A stretch of 64,000 bases of DNA from the NCBI GenBank assembly GCA_022843385.1, contig JALHNT010000002.1, positions 62,001 to 126,000 of the forward strand, given 5' to 3'. A program made the position numbers and the translations under genes. The notes below the pieces were generated by a model. The model made no database searches, was not told where the DNA came from, and saw nothing but the letters and a program-made list of their open reading frames with translations. Shown in pieces: positions 16,103 through 24,920 of the stretch; the first letter of the stretch is position 1; every line of letters begins with the position of its first letter. This DNA is from Anaerolineae bacterium. Lineage in GTDB: Bacteria > Chloroflexota > Anaerolineae > Aggregatilineales > Phototrophicaceae.

Positions 16103-17329
16103 CTAGCTCTTCAGGAACTGTTCGCGGTACAAACGCACGGCGTGGCGCACGGGATCCTGATAGTATTCTTCGGGCGTGATATCCAGATGCACCTGACGCG
16201 ACGCCGCCTGCACCAGCGGTTGAGTGGCGGCGAAATCCTTGAGTACCTGGGCGTGCGGCTTCAGGCTACCATCGGGGCGAACCAACCCAAAAAAGCGCTC
16301 GTGACGGGCTTCCTCACAGGGCGGTTTGTCCCATAGTTCCGGCACATAATCGGCAAAGCACCAGACCATCGCGCCGGTGGCACCCACTTTCAGGAGACGG
16401 GGCAGCACCGCCTGCAAATACTCAGCCAGCGCCTCTTCCGACGCCATGAATTGCTTTTTGTTGCGACCATAGGAGACCCACTCCCAGACCTGTGATGCGC
16501 CATGATCGGGGGCGGTACAGCCACCGAATTCTTCCATCAGCGTCGGCTTGCCACACAAGGCGCTGGTCAAGGCACAGGTGAAGGGAACAAAATCCGGGTC
16601 GAGGTCATGCATCGCCCAGCCCTCGGCATACATGGGATAGGCGTGCATCACGGCCACATCCGTTTCGGCATAGACATCATTGATGCGCAAGTTGACATCA
16701 TCGATCAAACTGGCGACATGCAGACCGCAGGTGACGGGATGATGGGGGTCAATAGCCTTGATTAGACCGACCATCTCGCGCACCCAGGCGCGACCGCTGG
16801 CCGGGTCGTTGGGGATGGCAAAGAGGTCAGGTTCGTTCCCCAGGTTCCACATCCACACGGCGGGATGATCTGAGAGCGCTCCCACAACCGTTCGTAATAA
16901 AAGACGTTCGGCATCCAGCGCAATCGGATCGTGATAGGAATTGCGATAGCCGCCCGCGACCACCTGCCCCCCGCTCACTACCTGGCGCACCCATCGGGCA
17001 GGAATCTCACCGGTTGGATCAAGCAGCCAGCGCGGTGACCAGTTGGGGCCACTCATATGACCGGTGAAAAAGGTGATGTCCAGCTTCAGGCCATTCTCGG
17101 CTGCAATGTCACAAACAGTACGCAGATGCGTCAGACACTCCCTAGAGACGGCATCCGGCGTCGGCTGGAAGTCATCCCAGAGCAGGAAAACCCGCACCAC
17201 ATTCAAGCCGATTTCACGGATCAAGGCGAATTCTTCGCGCACTTCACCCGCATCAAAGTCTGTCCACCAGTACATGGCCTTACGACGCGGCCAGTAATTC
17301 ACGCCTAAAACAAAGGGTTGCCCTACCAT
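16103..17329 (-). CDS. GH5/clan A-like glycoside hydrolase
   Basis: A 408-residue TIM-barrel enzyme without a signal peptide. The acid/base lies in WNLGNEPD (Glu166) and the nucleophile in LMEEFGG (Glu266/267), the two positions expected on strands 4 and 7. NVVRVFLLWDDFQP (about 43-56) and the MHAYPMYAEGW segment (about 229-238) match the beta-mannanase or cellulase-like layout. The closest annotated types are cellulase family GH5 proteins and beta-mannosidase-like hydrolases. The substrate cannot be fixed. Cytoplasmic location would suit oligosaccharide turnover. It is divergent from the radical SAM gene, with ~100 bases between starts. Confidence 0.85.
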   Translation of the reverse strand: MVGQPFVLGVNYWPRRKAMYWWTDFDAGEVREEFALIREIGLNVVRVFLLWDDFQPTPDAVSRECLTHLRTVCDIAAENGLKLDITFFTGHMSGPNWSPRWLLDPTGEIPARWVRQVVSGGQVVAGGYRNSYHDPIALDAERLLLRTVVGALSDHPAVWMWNLGNEPDLFAIPNDPASGRAWVREMVGLIKAIDPHHPVTCGLHVASLIDDVNLRINDVYAETDVAVMHAYPMYAEGWAMHDLDPDFVPFTCALTSALCGKPTLMEEFGGCTAPDHGASQVWEWVSYGRNKKQFMASEEALAEYLQAVLPRLLKVGATGAMVWCFADYVPELWDKPPCEEARHERFFGLVRPDGSLKPHAQVLKDFAATQPLVQAASRQVHLDITPEEYYQDPVRHAVRLYREQFLKS

Positions 17330-17416
17330 TTTTGCTCCTTTGACCCGGAGGTCGATGAATGACCCGAATATGACACGTTATGGGCGTTTTGACCAGCTTG
17401 ACAGATCGAACATAAT

Positions 17417-17437
17417 TTCATATCATACAGATATGAA
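17417..17437. promoter_or_regulatory. palindrome overlapping the radical SAM gene start
   Basis: TTCATATC and GATATGAA form perfect 8-base arms around ATACA, with the ATG (17433) inside the right arm. A direct repeat GAACATAATTTC also occurs at 17408 and 17435. It may be an operator or a translation-inhibiting hairpin; no regulator is known. Confidence 0.45.
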
Positions 17438-18578
17438 CATAATTTCTACCCCTTCGACCCTACAAAAACTCCAGTTGATGGGTGACGCCACCGAACATGA
17501 ACCGGCGGGCGACCGTCCTCAGCAGGAAAAACAGCAGAAACCCCTGCCCCACCAACTGCCGTGTATCAGTCAGGTTGCCACGCCTAGCGGGCCCAAAGCC
17601 ATGATGAAGGCGATGATGACGACAGCCTGTGAGCGCAACTGCCACTACTGCGTATTTCGCGCTGGACGGGGAAAGACGCGGCGGTTGTCGTTCACGGCGG
17701 ATGAGATGGCTGCATCGTTTGATGTGTTGCAGCGCAGTGGTCAGGTGGAAGGCATTTTCCTGTCATCCGGGATCATCAAGGGCAGCGTCACCACCCAGGA
17801 CAAGATTCTGGATGCGGCGGAGATCATCCGGCGCAAGTATGGCTACAGCGGTTTCGTCCACTTGAAAGTGATGCCGGGCGCGGAGTATGACCAGGTACAG
17901 CGGGCGATGCAGCTTGCGGATCGGGTGTCGATCAATCTGGAGGGGCCAACCGCAAGCCGGCTGAATGCGCTGGCACCGAAGAAGGATTTCACGGGCGAAC
18001 TGTTGGAACGGATTCGCTGGGCCAACCAACTGCGACGAGGCGGCCTCCGTGCCAGTCTGGTGACCCAATTTGTGGTGGGAGCGGTGGGTGACACCGACCT
18101 GGAACTGTTGAGCCTGAGCGAGAAGCTCTATCGCCAGATGGGATTGGCGCGCGCCTACTATTCCGGCTTCAGTCCGGTGTTGGATACGCCGTTTGAGAAT
18201 CTGAGTTCGATACAGCCGATGCGCGAACTGCGGCTGTATCAATCGAGTTTTCTGCTGCGCGATTATGGCTGGAGTGTCGAAGAACTGCCGTTCACATCGG
18301 ACGGGCTTCTGCCGGGCGATGTCGATCCCAAACGCGCCTGGGCAGACCTCCATCTGAGGCACAATCCGCTTGAGGTGATGCAGGCCACACGCGAACAATT
18401 GATGCGAATTCCGGGGATTGGTCCGAAGAATGCCGATCGCATCATCCAGGCACGGCGGAAAGGTCGATTGACAGACCTATCCCACCTGCGACAGCTCGGC
18501 ATCCATGCGCCCCAACAAGCTGCCCCATACCTGCTGCTGGATGGCAACCACCCCAGCCTTCAACTGCCGTTGTTTTGA
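17433..18578 (+). CDS. putative DNA modification/repair radical SAM protein (TIGR03916-like)
   Basis: I start the gene at ATG 17433 (381 residues), because the family begins with a KLQLMGDA-like helix shortly after the start; an upstream TTG gives an extension without family features. The iron-sulfur cluster motif is CERNCHYC (Cys66, Cys70, Cys73), spaced Cx3Cx2C. FLSSGIIKG (about 108-116) and the INLEGPTASRLNALAPKK stretch (about 165-182) match the family. A C-terminal helix-hairpin-helix, IPGIGPKNADRIIQARRKG (about 325-343), should bind DNA. Family members pair with a uracil-DNA-glycosylase-like partner (TIGR03915); that gene is not in this window. Chemistry is unproven. Confidence 0.85.
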   Translation: MNIISTPSTLQKLQLMGDATEHEPAGDRPQQEKQQKPLPHQLPCISQVATPSGPKAMMKAMMTTACERNCHYCVFRAGRGKTRRLSFTADEMAASFDVLQRSGQVEGIFLSSGIIKGSVTTQDKILDAAEIIRRKYGYSGFVHLKVMPGAEYDQVQRAMQLADRVSINLEGPTASRLNALAPKKDFTGELLERIRWANQLRRGGLRASLVTQFVVGAVGDTDLELLSLSEKLYRQMGLARAYYSGFSPVLDTPFENLSSIQPMRELRLYQSSFLLRDYGWSVEELPFTSDGLLPGDVDPKRAWADLHLRHNPLEVMQATREQLMRIPGIGPKNADRIIQARRKGRLTDLSHLRQLGIHAPQQAAPYLLLDGNHPSLQLPLF

Positions 18579-18584
18579 GGTGGC

Positions 18585-19379
18585 TCAGGGGCGAAACGGG
18601 ATCGGTATCCCGGCGCGTTCCAGTTTGGCCTCGATCTGCTCCTGCGTTTCGCGCATCGACAATTCGAGATATGGCAGCCCCAGCCAGGCATTCATCATGC
18701 CAAAGAGCAGCCCGGTCGCTACGCGGAAGAATGGCGAGGTTTCACGCGGCGGCCAGAAGTTGAACGGCGGGTAACCGAGCAACTGACTGAAACCATCCAG
18801 GCCAATCGGCAGCAAGCCCAGGATCACATAGATGTAGAGCGGCACCGGACGCAAGCGGCGGCGCACCACTGGAATGCTGTAGATCACAGTACCGATGAAC
18901 AATGCAACATAGATGCCCATATCACGGGCGCAGAGAGCCGTCTTGTAGCCCATCTGCGGGCTGCCGAGGAATTCGCGGGAAGCCGCCTGATAACCGGGGG
19001 TGAAAGCGTAGATGTCACCGATGCGATTGCTGGTGCCGAGCAGATCAACCATGCGGTTGGGGTCGAATTCGGGCAGGTTTTCAGCATAACTCTCGAAAGG
19101 TCGATAGGGACTGCCCGTGTTATAACGGGGGTAAAAAGGCTGTTCGCCATAGAGGAAGATGGAGCGAAAAGCGAATTGATGACAGAACGGACTGTAAAGA
19201 GTGTAGAGGGCGCGGGCTGGCCCGGTCACACCCAGCTCCATCAGGGTCGGTGCCAGAATCGGCAGGCCAGCATAGAGACCTATCAACAACATCGCTACCT
19301 TGAGCCAGTTGCGGGCGAAGGACAACAATCCGAGGTTGAGTCGGAGTCCAAGCGTGTTTTTGCGAGGGGAAGCTGCCAT
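18585..19379 (-). CDS. DUF2085 integral membrane protein
   Basis: The 264-residue protein has about four to five membrane segments. The DUF2085 pattern is present: FCHQFAFRSIFLYGEQ (about 85-100), then CARDMGIYVALFIGTV (about 150-165). The conserved Cys-His-Gln and Cys-Ala-Arg-Asp could bind metal or heme, but function is unknown. A 50-residue extracytoplasmic insertion lies between these motifs. It ends the minus-strand run that includes the thiol-redox and molybdoenzyme genes, 35 bases after the TlpA-like gene, so a role in the same envelope redox pathway is inferred. Confidence 0.85.
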   Translation of the reverse strand: MAASPRKNTLGLRLNLGLLSFARNWLKVAMLLIGLYAGLPILAPTLMELGVTGPARALYTLYSPFCHQFAFRSIFLYGEQPFYPRYNTGSPYRPFESYAENLPEFDPNRMVDLLGTSNRIGDIYAFTPGYQAASREFLGSPQMGYKTALCARDMGIYVALFIGTVIYSIPVVRRRLRPVPLYIYVILGLLPIGLDGFSQLLGYPPFNFWPPRETSPFFRVATGLLFGMMNAWLGLPYLELSMRETQEQIEAKLERAGIPIPFRP

Positions 19380-19414
19380 CAGGGTAAACCTTCGTCAACA
19401 ATGCAGATAGTGTA

Positions 19415-19978
19415 TCAGCCGGTGAAAAATGGCGCTATTGCGGCTTCGAGCGCTTGGCGGTTAGTTGCCCCGAACACGATATGGGTAATCACTCCCGCTG
19501 GTGAAATGATGTAAGTCGAGGGCTGCCCGCGAAGCTGGTAGAGAGCAGCGATCTGCTGTTCCTGATCCAGCAGTACATCAAACGTCAGGTTGAATTCTTT
19601 CATCCAGCACTCAATCGGCTGACGCGACTCGCCCAGATTGACTGCCAGCAGACGCAGCCCACGCGCCTGATAATCCTGAAACAGGGATTGCAGCTCTGGC
19701 ATTTCGACCCGGCAGGGTTCACACCAGGTCGCCCAGAAGTTCAGGATCACCGGACTGCCGCGCAAATCCAGCAGATTAATTAATTCGCCAGTCATGGCCG
19801 GTAAGGCAAAGGGTGGAGCCACTGCCCCCATCTCTGGCGCGACACGGATACCGTCCGGTAACATACGACCCGTGAAGGCTGCCCGTTCCGGCAAGCCCGC
19901 CTGGAGCAGAATCAAAAGGGCTGCCAGCAACCATGCCGCAGCCCCGATCCGACCCAACCAGACACGATGCGCCATCAT
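19415..19978 (-). CDS. membrane-anchored TlpA/ResA-like thiol-disulfide oxidoreductase
   Basis: The 187-residue protein starts at ATG 19978, overlapping the stop of the upstream CcdA-fusion gene as ATGA. An N-terminal membrane anchor (about 10-30) is followed by an extracytoplasmic thioredoxin fold with active site [10 protein letters not shown] and RVEMPE. The cis-proline loop is in RGQPSTYII. It should receive electrons from the CcdA domain encoded just before it and reduce disulfides on the outer face of the membrane, for example in cytochrome c maturation or metal-centre assembly. Confidence 0.92.
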   Translation of the reverse strand: MMAHRVWLGRIGAAAWLLAALLILLQAGLPERAAFTGRMLPDGIRVAPEMGAVAPPFALPAMTGELINLLDLRGSPVILNFWATWCEPCRVEMPELQSLFQDYQARGLRLLAVNLGESRQPIECWMKEFNLTFDVLLDQEQQIAALYQLRGQPSTYIISPAGVITHIVFGATNRQALEAAIAPFFTG

Positions 19979-21912
19979 GACAGCGCTTTCGTCACCCATT
20001 CCTCGATCATGTCTGCCGTCATCGGGCCGAACTGACGGGCAACGATGACACCCTGACGGTCAATCAGGAAGGTGCTGGGGTAACTGACGACGCTGTAAAG
20101 CTTCTGAGTCGCGCCGGATTCATCCATCAACATGGGAAAGCTCAGGTCTAATTCAGCGACGAAGCCGTTAACATCGTCCACCGTCTCCTGATTATTCACG
20201 GCAAGGATGGTGAATCCCCGGCTGGTGTTGGACTGATAGGCCGTTTCAAATTCGGGCATTTCAACCCGGCACGGCCCGCACCAGGTTGCCCAGAAATTCA
20301 GCAGGACAACCTGACCGCGCCAGTCGGAGAGTCGAGTGGCTTCACCAGCGGCAGTCATGGTGGTGAAATTAGGCGCAGCGTTGCCGATTTCCAACCCTGT
20401 CACAGGCGCAGTTGTTTCAGCAGCAGTCTGGCTGATTGAGTTCAGGGCCGGAGTCGACGCGGAGTCGCCCTTCGATTCGGAGACCCGGATAGTGAATGGG
20501 CCTTCAACGGTCACATAATTGCTGTCGAAATGGGATGCGATCAACGTATAGACCTGATTGGACGGGGCAACCCAGTTTTCGATCACGGCAATGTTGCCGT
20601 CTTCCCCACTGATGGACATCTCAGCCCGCGCTAATTCATTATTCTGTTCATCGAGCAGGATCAGCACCGGCTGGAAGGTGCTATTGCGGTCGCGCATCTC
20701 GATAGTCAAGCTACGGCCTTCTTCGGCTCGAAAGATATAGTGCTGCGACTGAGAGCCAGCCCCAAGTTTATTCTGTACCGTGTTGCCGATAGCCAAGAGG
20801 CGGGTCTCACCGCTGACACAGGAACCCAGATAGCTGGCAGGGATTTCGCCCTCAAAGAATGCCACACCGCATTCTTCAACACGCACCGAGAAATCGCCAA
20901 ACTGGATGGTCGCCTGCTGGCTAAATGCCTGTAACTGTCCACTGGCGACGGCAACTCCAATCACAACCAGAAATCCACCAGTCACCAGTTCAATTTTGTG
21001 CATATGGCGCTGCAAGCGGCGTAGCAATCCCTGAGCACTGTCGAGTAACCCGGCAGCCAGCAGGAACGGAATACCCAGACCGAGCGAATAAGAAACCAAC
21101 AGGCTGGCCGAGGACGCCACACTATTCCCGGTCGCTGCCAATCCCAGGATTGAGCCGAGGATAGGGCCGATGCAGGGCGTCCAGCCGGCAGCGAAGACGA
21201 CGCCCATAATTGATGAACCCAGATAACCTTGCCGACCGGTGGCGGCGATTTGCTTGCGCGTATCGGTGTAAAGCGCGGTCTGAAGGCCGGTGATGATATT
21301 GACCCAGAAGTTGCCGGGGCGGGTGAAAGCCCCGCCAATGAAGAGCCATAACAGGTAGACCGCCACCAGAATCAGGGCGACGACGGTGCCGGCCATCACC
21401 TCGCTTTGTCCAGCGAAGTTGGTCGCCACCAGCGACGGGGCCAGTACACCGGTGAAGCCCCAGACCAGCAGCGCCGTCCCGAGGAGTGCCATGACCAGAC
21501 TGACAAATGGATTATTCAACGGTTGTGGATTTGCCAGCAAGCGGTTGAATAATTTCGGGAGCAACCCCATGAAGTGGAGACCAAAAAAGATGATAACCAC
21601 ACCACCGATGCGCCCGATGATGTCACGAACAGGGCCGAGAGCAACTGTCACCACCACGCCAACCACCACAAATACGAGCGTGAAACCGGCGACGAAGAAC
21701 AACCCGTGCAACAGAATGCTGAAGCGAGATGCAACAGATGCACGGGTGACGCTGGTTCCACCTACACCAACCAACGCAACCTGTGCCGAAATGGTGTTCG
21801 CCATGCGACCGCCCATATAACCGATATAGGCTGGGACAAGCGGCAAAACACAGGGAGAAACAAAGGATAATAGGCCGGCGATGAAAGCCAGACTTAAGGT
21901 TGGCGTTTCCAC
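19975..21912 (-). CDS. CcdA-PPC-thioredoxin fusion protein
   Basis: The 645-residue three-part fusion begins with a CcdA/DsbD-beta transmembrane electron carrier (about 1-345). Its redox cysteines are in [13 protein letters not shown] (Cys21) and [11 protein letters not shown] (Cys247). A beta-rich domain follows at about 355-490 resembling the bacterial pre-peptidase C-terminal (PPC) fold, with [30 protein letters not shown] and YTLIASHF. A TlpA-like thioredoxin domain ends the chain, with WCGPC (Cys545, Cys548) and [12 protein letters not shown]. Electrons from cytoplasmic thioredoxin would pass through the membrane part to the tethered thioredoxin. Fusion of all three is unusual; CcdA and TlpA are normally separate. 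Confidence 0.9.
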   Translation of the reverse strand: METPTLSLAFIAGLLSFVSPCVLPLVPAYIGYMGGRMANTISAQVALVGVGGTSVTRASVASRFSILLHGLFFVAGFTLVFVVVGVVVTVALGPVRDIIGRIGGVVIIFFGLHFMGLLPKLFNRLLANPQPLNNPFVSLVMALLGTALLVWGFTGVLAPSLVATNFAGQSEVMAGTVVALILVAVYLLWLFIGGAFTRPGNFWVNIITGLQTALYTDTRKQIAATGRQGYLGSSIMGVVFAAGWTPCIGPILGSILGLAATGNSVASSASLLVSYSLGLGIPFLLAAGLLDSAQGLLRRLQRHMHKIELVTGGFLVVIGVAVASGQLQAFSQQATIQFGDFSVRVEECGVAFFEGEIPASYLGSCVSGETRLLAIGNTVQNKLGAGSQSQHYIFRAEEGRSLTIEMRDRNSTFQPVLILLDEQNNELARAEMSISGEDGNIAVIENWVAPSNQVYTLIASHFDSNYVTVEGPFTIRVSESKGDSASTPALNSISQTAAETTAPVTGLEIGNAAPNFTTMTAAGEATRLSDWRGQVVLLNFWATWCGPCRVEMPEFETAYQSNTSRGFTILAVNNQETVDDVNGFVAELDLSFPMLMDESGATQKLYSVVSYPSTFLIDRQGVIVARQFGPMTADMIEEWVTKALS

Positions 21913-21997
21913 TACAACACCTTTCCACCCACACTCATCAACTATCTTTACAGCTTACAGGCTGAACCTTGTCCATTTATTACGATGAACAGCAGCA

Positions 21998-22888
21998 TTA
22001 AATGATGACAATTTCACTGTCTTGATCGACAGCGCTGAACAACCAGCGAGCCAAAGCCGGCGGAAGCTGAACACCTTGCCCGGCAATCGCTTCGCCAAAA
22101 TGATTATGCCAGTAGGCACCGCTCAATTGTAACGCGCCACAATCGAGCAACCAGGGTGCGCCCACATGTTGATCGATAGCAACGCCACCGTCGAGCTTTC
22201 GCTGCACTTGGAACGTCCCGACCGGGATTGTCTTGCCAACTGAAGCCGCAGACTCAAGGATGGTTTGATCCTCGGCAATAGCCATTAGGGTCTGGCGCTG
22301 GCGATCAATCGTGATGCCGCTTAGGCGGAACGAGGCCACTTCAGTTGTAGCGGGACGCCACATCACCGCCTGACTCCAGCCCACAAAATGCTCATCAGCA
22401 TCGGCCAGTCCGTACCAGCCATACGGCTCGCCGGGCAGCGAGTCCACTACCTTCATAACACCGCCATGTCCGATACGAGTGACGAGCGGCGCATCGGCTG
22501 CACAGTATTGTCGCACGGCTGCTGCTGGCCCAGCGACCATGCCCCAGAATGGCTGATCGATGCGGATGAATGCGGTGATGTCGGGGTTGAACGGTTCAAT
22601 CGGTTGAAGCTCCAGGCGCGAAACATAGCCCTTCTCGGTGTGGTACCATTCACCATTTTGACCGTACAGGCGAACCAGGCTGTCCGGCCACAGACGATCA
22701 ACCGGATGGATGGCTGAGGGAAAGGCATAGACCGGAGCGGGTCGAAGCGCGCGCGCCCATGGCTGCTCTGATGATACAGGCAAAGCACGGGATAGGAGCG
22801 TCGGGTTAAAGGTCGCCAGGGTAGTGACACCCATCAATTGAAGGAAGGTGCGTCGAGAAAACATCGGCAAGGGAAAGGCCTCGATCAT
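21998..22888 (-). CDS. catalytically degenerate L,D-transpeptidase (YkuD) homologue with Tat-like signal
   Basis: The 296-residue protein begins at ATG 22888, with ATGA overlap on the molybdoenzyme stop. A twin-arginine-like signal, FSRRTFLQLMGVTTLATF, is at about 9-26. The C-terminal ~105 residues align with the active enzyme at 4472-5638 (DRQRQTLMAIAEDQ, VGKTIPVGTFQVQRK, GAYWHNHFG). However, the catalytic SHGCVN is replaced by AGQGVQ: the His is Gly270 and the Cys is Gly272, and the upstream HGTYWHN has become SGAYWHN. It should therefore lack transpeptidase activity and may be a binding or scaffold domain. The N-terminal part (about 50-180) may be SH3-like. Confidence 0.8.
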   Translation of the reverse strand: MIEAFPLPMFSRRTFLQLMGVTTLATFNPTLLSRALPVSSEQPWARALRPAPVYAFPSAIHPVDRLWPDSLVRLYGQNGEWYHTEKGYVSRLELQPIEPFNPDITAFIRIDQPFWGMVAGPAAAVRQYCAADAPLVTRIGHGGVMKVVDSLPGEPYGWYGLADADEHFVGWSQAVMWRPATTEVASFRLSGITIDRQRQTLMAIAEDQTILESAASVGKTIPVGTFQVQRKLDGGVAIDQHVGAPWLLDCGALQLSGAYWHNHFGEAIAGQGVQLPPALARWLFSAVDQDSEIVII

Positions 22889-23823
22889 GCTTGAACGCGA
22901 ACGATGAGGGAGTGGACGCGAGTGAAGCCCGATCGATTGGCATCCGCGCTGGCTGAGCTGGTCACGCCAGCACTGTCGGTCGCGCGAATACGTATCGCAT
23001 AATCGCCCGGCGCTGGCGGCAACCAGGTGGTTTGCCAGTGAACGGCTGATTGCGCCGGCGAGTCCAGCCGCACGGGCATCCAATCGCCATCATCGATAGC
23101 GATTTCAACCTGGTCAATCGAGTCGGTGCCGGTGTAAGCAACGCCCGCGAGCACCAACGGTTGCATCGGAACGGACTGGCGATGGGCAGGAGACAGGATA
23201 AAGGCAGAGGTGGCTAACTGACCGCTGGCGGGCATCCCGCGAGATTCCCAGTAACCGGTCAGCGGCGACTCCACGAGGGCGATACGGGTAATCCACTTGG
23301 GCAGCTTATAGCCGTAGAGCCCCGGCGCAATCAAGCGGAACGGATAACCCTGTGCCAGGGTGAGCAGTTCCCCGTCGCAGTGATCGGCCAGGATGATCTG
23401 GTCAGCCAGATGGATGGGCAGATAGGTCGTATAGCCATCCGCACCGTAGAATTGGATGAATTGGGCTTCAGGCTTCACAGCACTCGATTCGAGGATGTCG
23501 GTCAGCCGTATACCCGACCAACACGCTGACATCATGCGTTGGTTGCTGGCACTGTTCGCTACACAGACCAGGAGCACATCAGCCCGCGCCCGCGAGGAGC
23601 CCTGCAAATCATCGTGTGTGAACGATAACGGTGCCGTGACCAACCCACCGACTGCGAGTGTCCAATCGTTCAGGTTCAGGGTCGGTATCCCCTGCACGTG
23701 CTCGGTGAAGGGCAACGGCCTTGCCGGTTTCGCGCCTGCCCTACCCGCACCCATCACCCGCTGAAACAACTGCCGACGCGAGAGTGGTCTTTTAAGCATG
23801 TTGGATGACGTCAATCCATTCAC
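22885..23823 (-). CDS. molybdopterin-dependent oxidoreductase, sulfite-oxidase/YedY-like
   Basis: The 312-residue protein has an oxidoreductase molybdopterin domain at about 45-185, with a candidate Mo-ligand cysteine in DVLLVCVANSAS (Cys87) and the GADGYTTYLP and GYPFRLIAPGLYGYKLPKW segments. A Mo-co dimerisation-like immunoglobulin domain follows at about 215-310. An SRRQLFQRV motif near the N-terminus resembles a Tat signal, but the following hydrophobic stretch is weak. The start could also be the ATG eight codons downstream. The substrate is unknown; methionine-sulfoxide reductase or sulfite-oxidase-like activity is possible. It heads the redox cluster and is coupled to the L,D-transpeptidase-like gene. 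Confidence 0.85.
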   Translation of the reverse strand: MNGLTSSNMLKRPLSRRQLFQRVMGAGRAGAKPARPLPFTEHVQGIPTLNLNDWTLAVGGLVTAPLSFTHDDLQGSSRARADVLLVCVANSASNQRMMSACWSGIRLTDILESSAVKPEAQFIQFYGADGYTTYLPIHLADQIILADHCDGELLTLAQGYPFRLIAPGLYGYKLPKWITRIALVESPLTGYWESRGMPASGQLATSAFILSPAHRQSVPMQPLVLAGVAYTGTDSIDQVEIAIDDGDWMPVRLDSPAQSAVHWQTTWLPPAPGDYAIRIRATDSAGVTSSASADANRSGFTRVHSLIVRVQA

Positions 23824-23945
23824 TCATTGCACTCGGTATTCAATCCATCTCATTATAGTCATGAACAGATGAAGGACAATATCTGGCGTAGATGAATCAA
23901 AAAGGCCGCGAAGTGAGCGACCTTCAGATCATTGCAAGTCATAAA

Positions 23946-24281
23946 TTAGCGCTGGGCAGCGACCGCCGCCTCAACACATTTCGCGCCACTGATCCCGACA
24001 TTGGCACCATGACGGACGCCCGCCGGAATATCGACGCGATCCCCAGCACGCAGACTCAGGCGCTGATTGCTATCTGGTAGCGTGATTTCAACGGTTCCTT
24101 CGATCACGTACATGACTTTATCGTAGCCATGGCTGCGCACGGCATAACGGAAATTGGCCCCGTTTTCCCACATATAGGGGCGCAGACCTTCTTTTTTCAT
24201 GTCGCGCGTGATGATCGAAAAGGTGGGATGTTGGCTGCCGTGCCAGCGGGTGACACGCACAGTAGACTGCTTGATACTCAT
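23946..24281 (-). CDS. cupin-domain protein
   Basis: A 111-residue single-domain cupin. The beta-barrel motifs are RSHGYDKVMYVIEGTVEI (about 49-66) and the second motif LRAGDRVDIPAGVRHG (about 77-92), with a terminal histidine able to bind metal. Proteins of this size act as small metal-dependent enzymes or as ligand-sensing modules; no substrate is indicated. It is monocistronic, with gaps of about 120 bases on each side that hold nothing recognised. Confidence 0.85.
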   Translation of the reverse strand: MSIKQSTVRVTRWHGSQHPTFSIITRDMKKEGLRPYMWENGANFRYAVRSHGYDKVMYVIEGTVEITLPDSNQRLSLRAGDRVDIPAGVRHGANVGISGAKCVEAAVAAQR

Positions 24282-24401
24282 ATAGACAAGCGCACTCCAT
24301 TGTCAATCAGAACTTAGTACCAGTACGAAACCGTAAAAAGGAACGCCATCTGGCCTATATCAAACTGTAACATTTCTAACCAATTGTTTAGAGGTGGCAT
24401 T

Positions 24402-24920
24402 CTACCGCACTGCTATGGATTTTTGCAACAGCCAACATGATTCCTTAATGCTTCTCATCCGCCCCAGATGATCGCGGTAGCGCCAGAAGCCATCATCTTC
24501 AGCATAGGTTTCATAACCGAGACGCTGATAAAGTTCTAAGGCGCGTGTGTTGTCCTTGGCGACAGCGATGGTTGACCACAGGCACCCACGACGGCGGGCG
24601 ATTTTCTCCGCTTCCGAAATCAAGCGACTGCCGATCCCATGGCCGCGAAACATTTCCATGATCCGCAGCGAATACAGATAGGCGCTCTGATCGCGATTAT
24701 CATGAAAGTTGATGAAGATGTGACCGATGGGAAAATCGTTACAATCGGCAATCAGCATCAGGCGACTGCCCTGCTCCTGGTCCTGAAACGCGCGGCGAAA
24801 GACGTTGCGGAAATGGGTATACTGTCCATACCATTCAAGTTTAGGCAAGTCCGCAGCGATTGCTGGACGAATCGAGAGCGGTATTGATAACCGGATAGTG
24901 GGATGACTAAGCGCGACCAT
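24402..24920 (-). CDS. GNAT-family N-acetyltransferase
   Basis: I start at ATG 24920 (172 residues), which is preceded by a strong GAGGAGGGGG Shine-Dalgarno; the gene then overlaps the end of the tRNA nucleotidyltransferase gene by 14 bases. The acetyl-CoA-binding loop RGHGIGSRLI (about 90-99) follows the SLRIMEMF strand, and NTRALELYQRLGYET (about 122-136) is the usual fourth motif. The acceptor is unknown; RimI-like protein acetylation or small-molecule acetylation are both possible. Confidence 0.9.
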   Translation of the reverse strand: MVALSHPTIRLSIPLSIRPAIAADLPKLEWYGQYTHFRNVFRRAFQDQEQGSRLMLIADCNDFPIGHIFINFHDNRDQSAYLYSLRIMEMFRGHGIGSRLISEAEKIARRRGCLWSTIAVAKDNTRALELYQRLGYETYAEDDGFWRYRDHLGRMRSIKESCWLLQKSIAVR

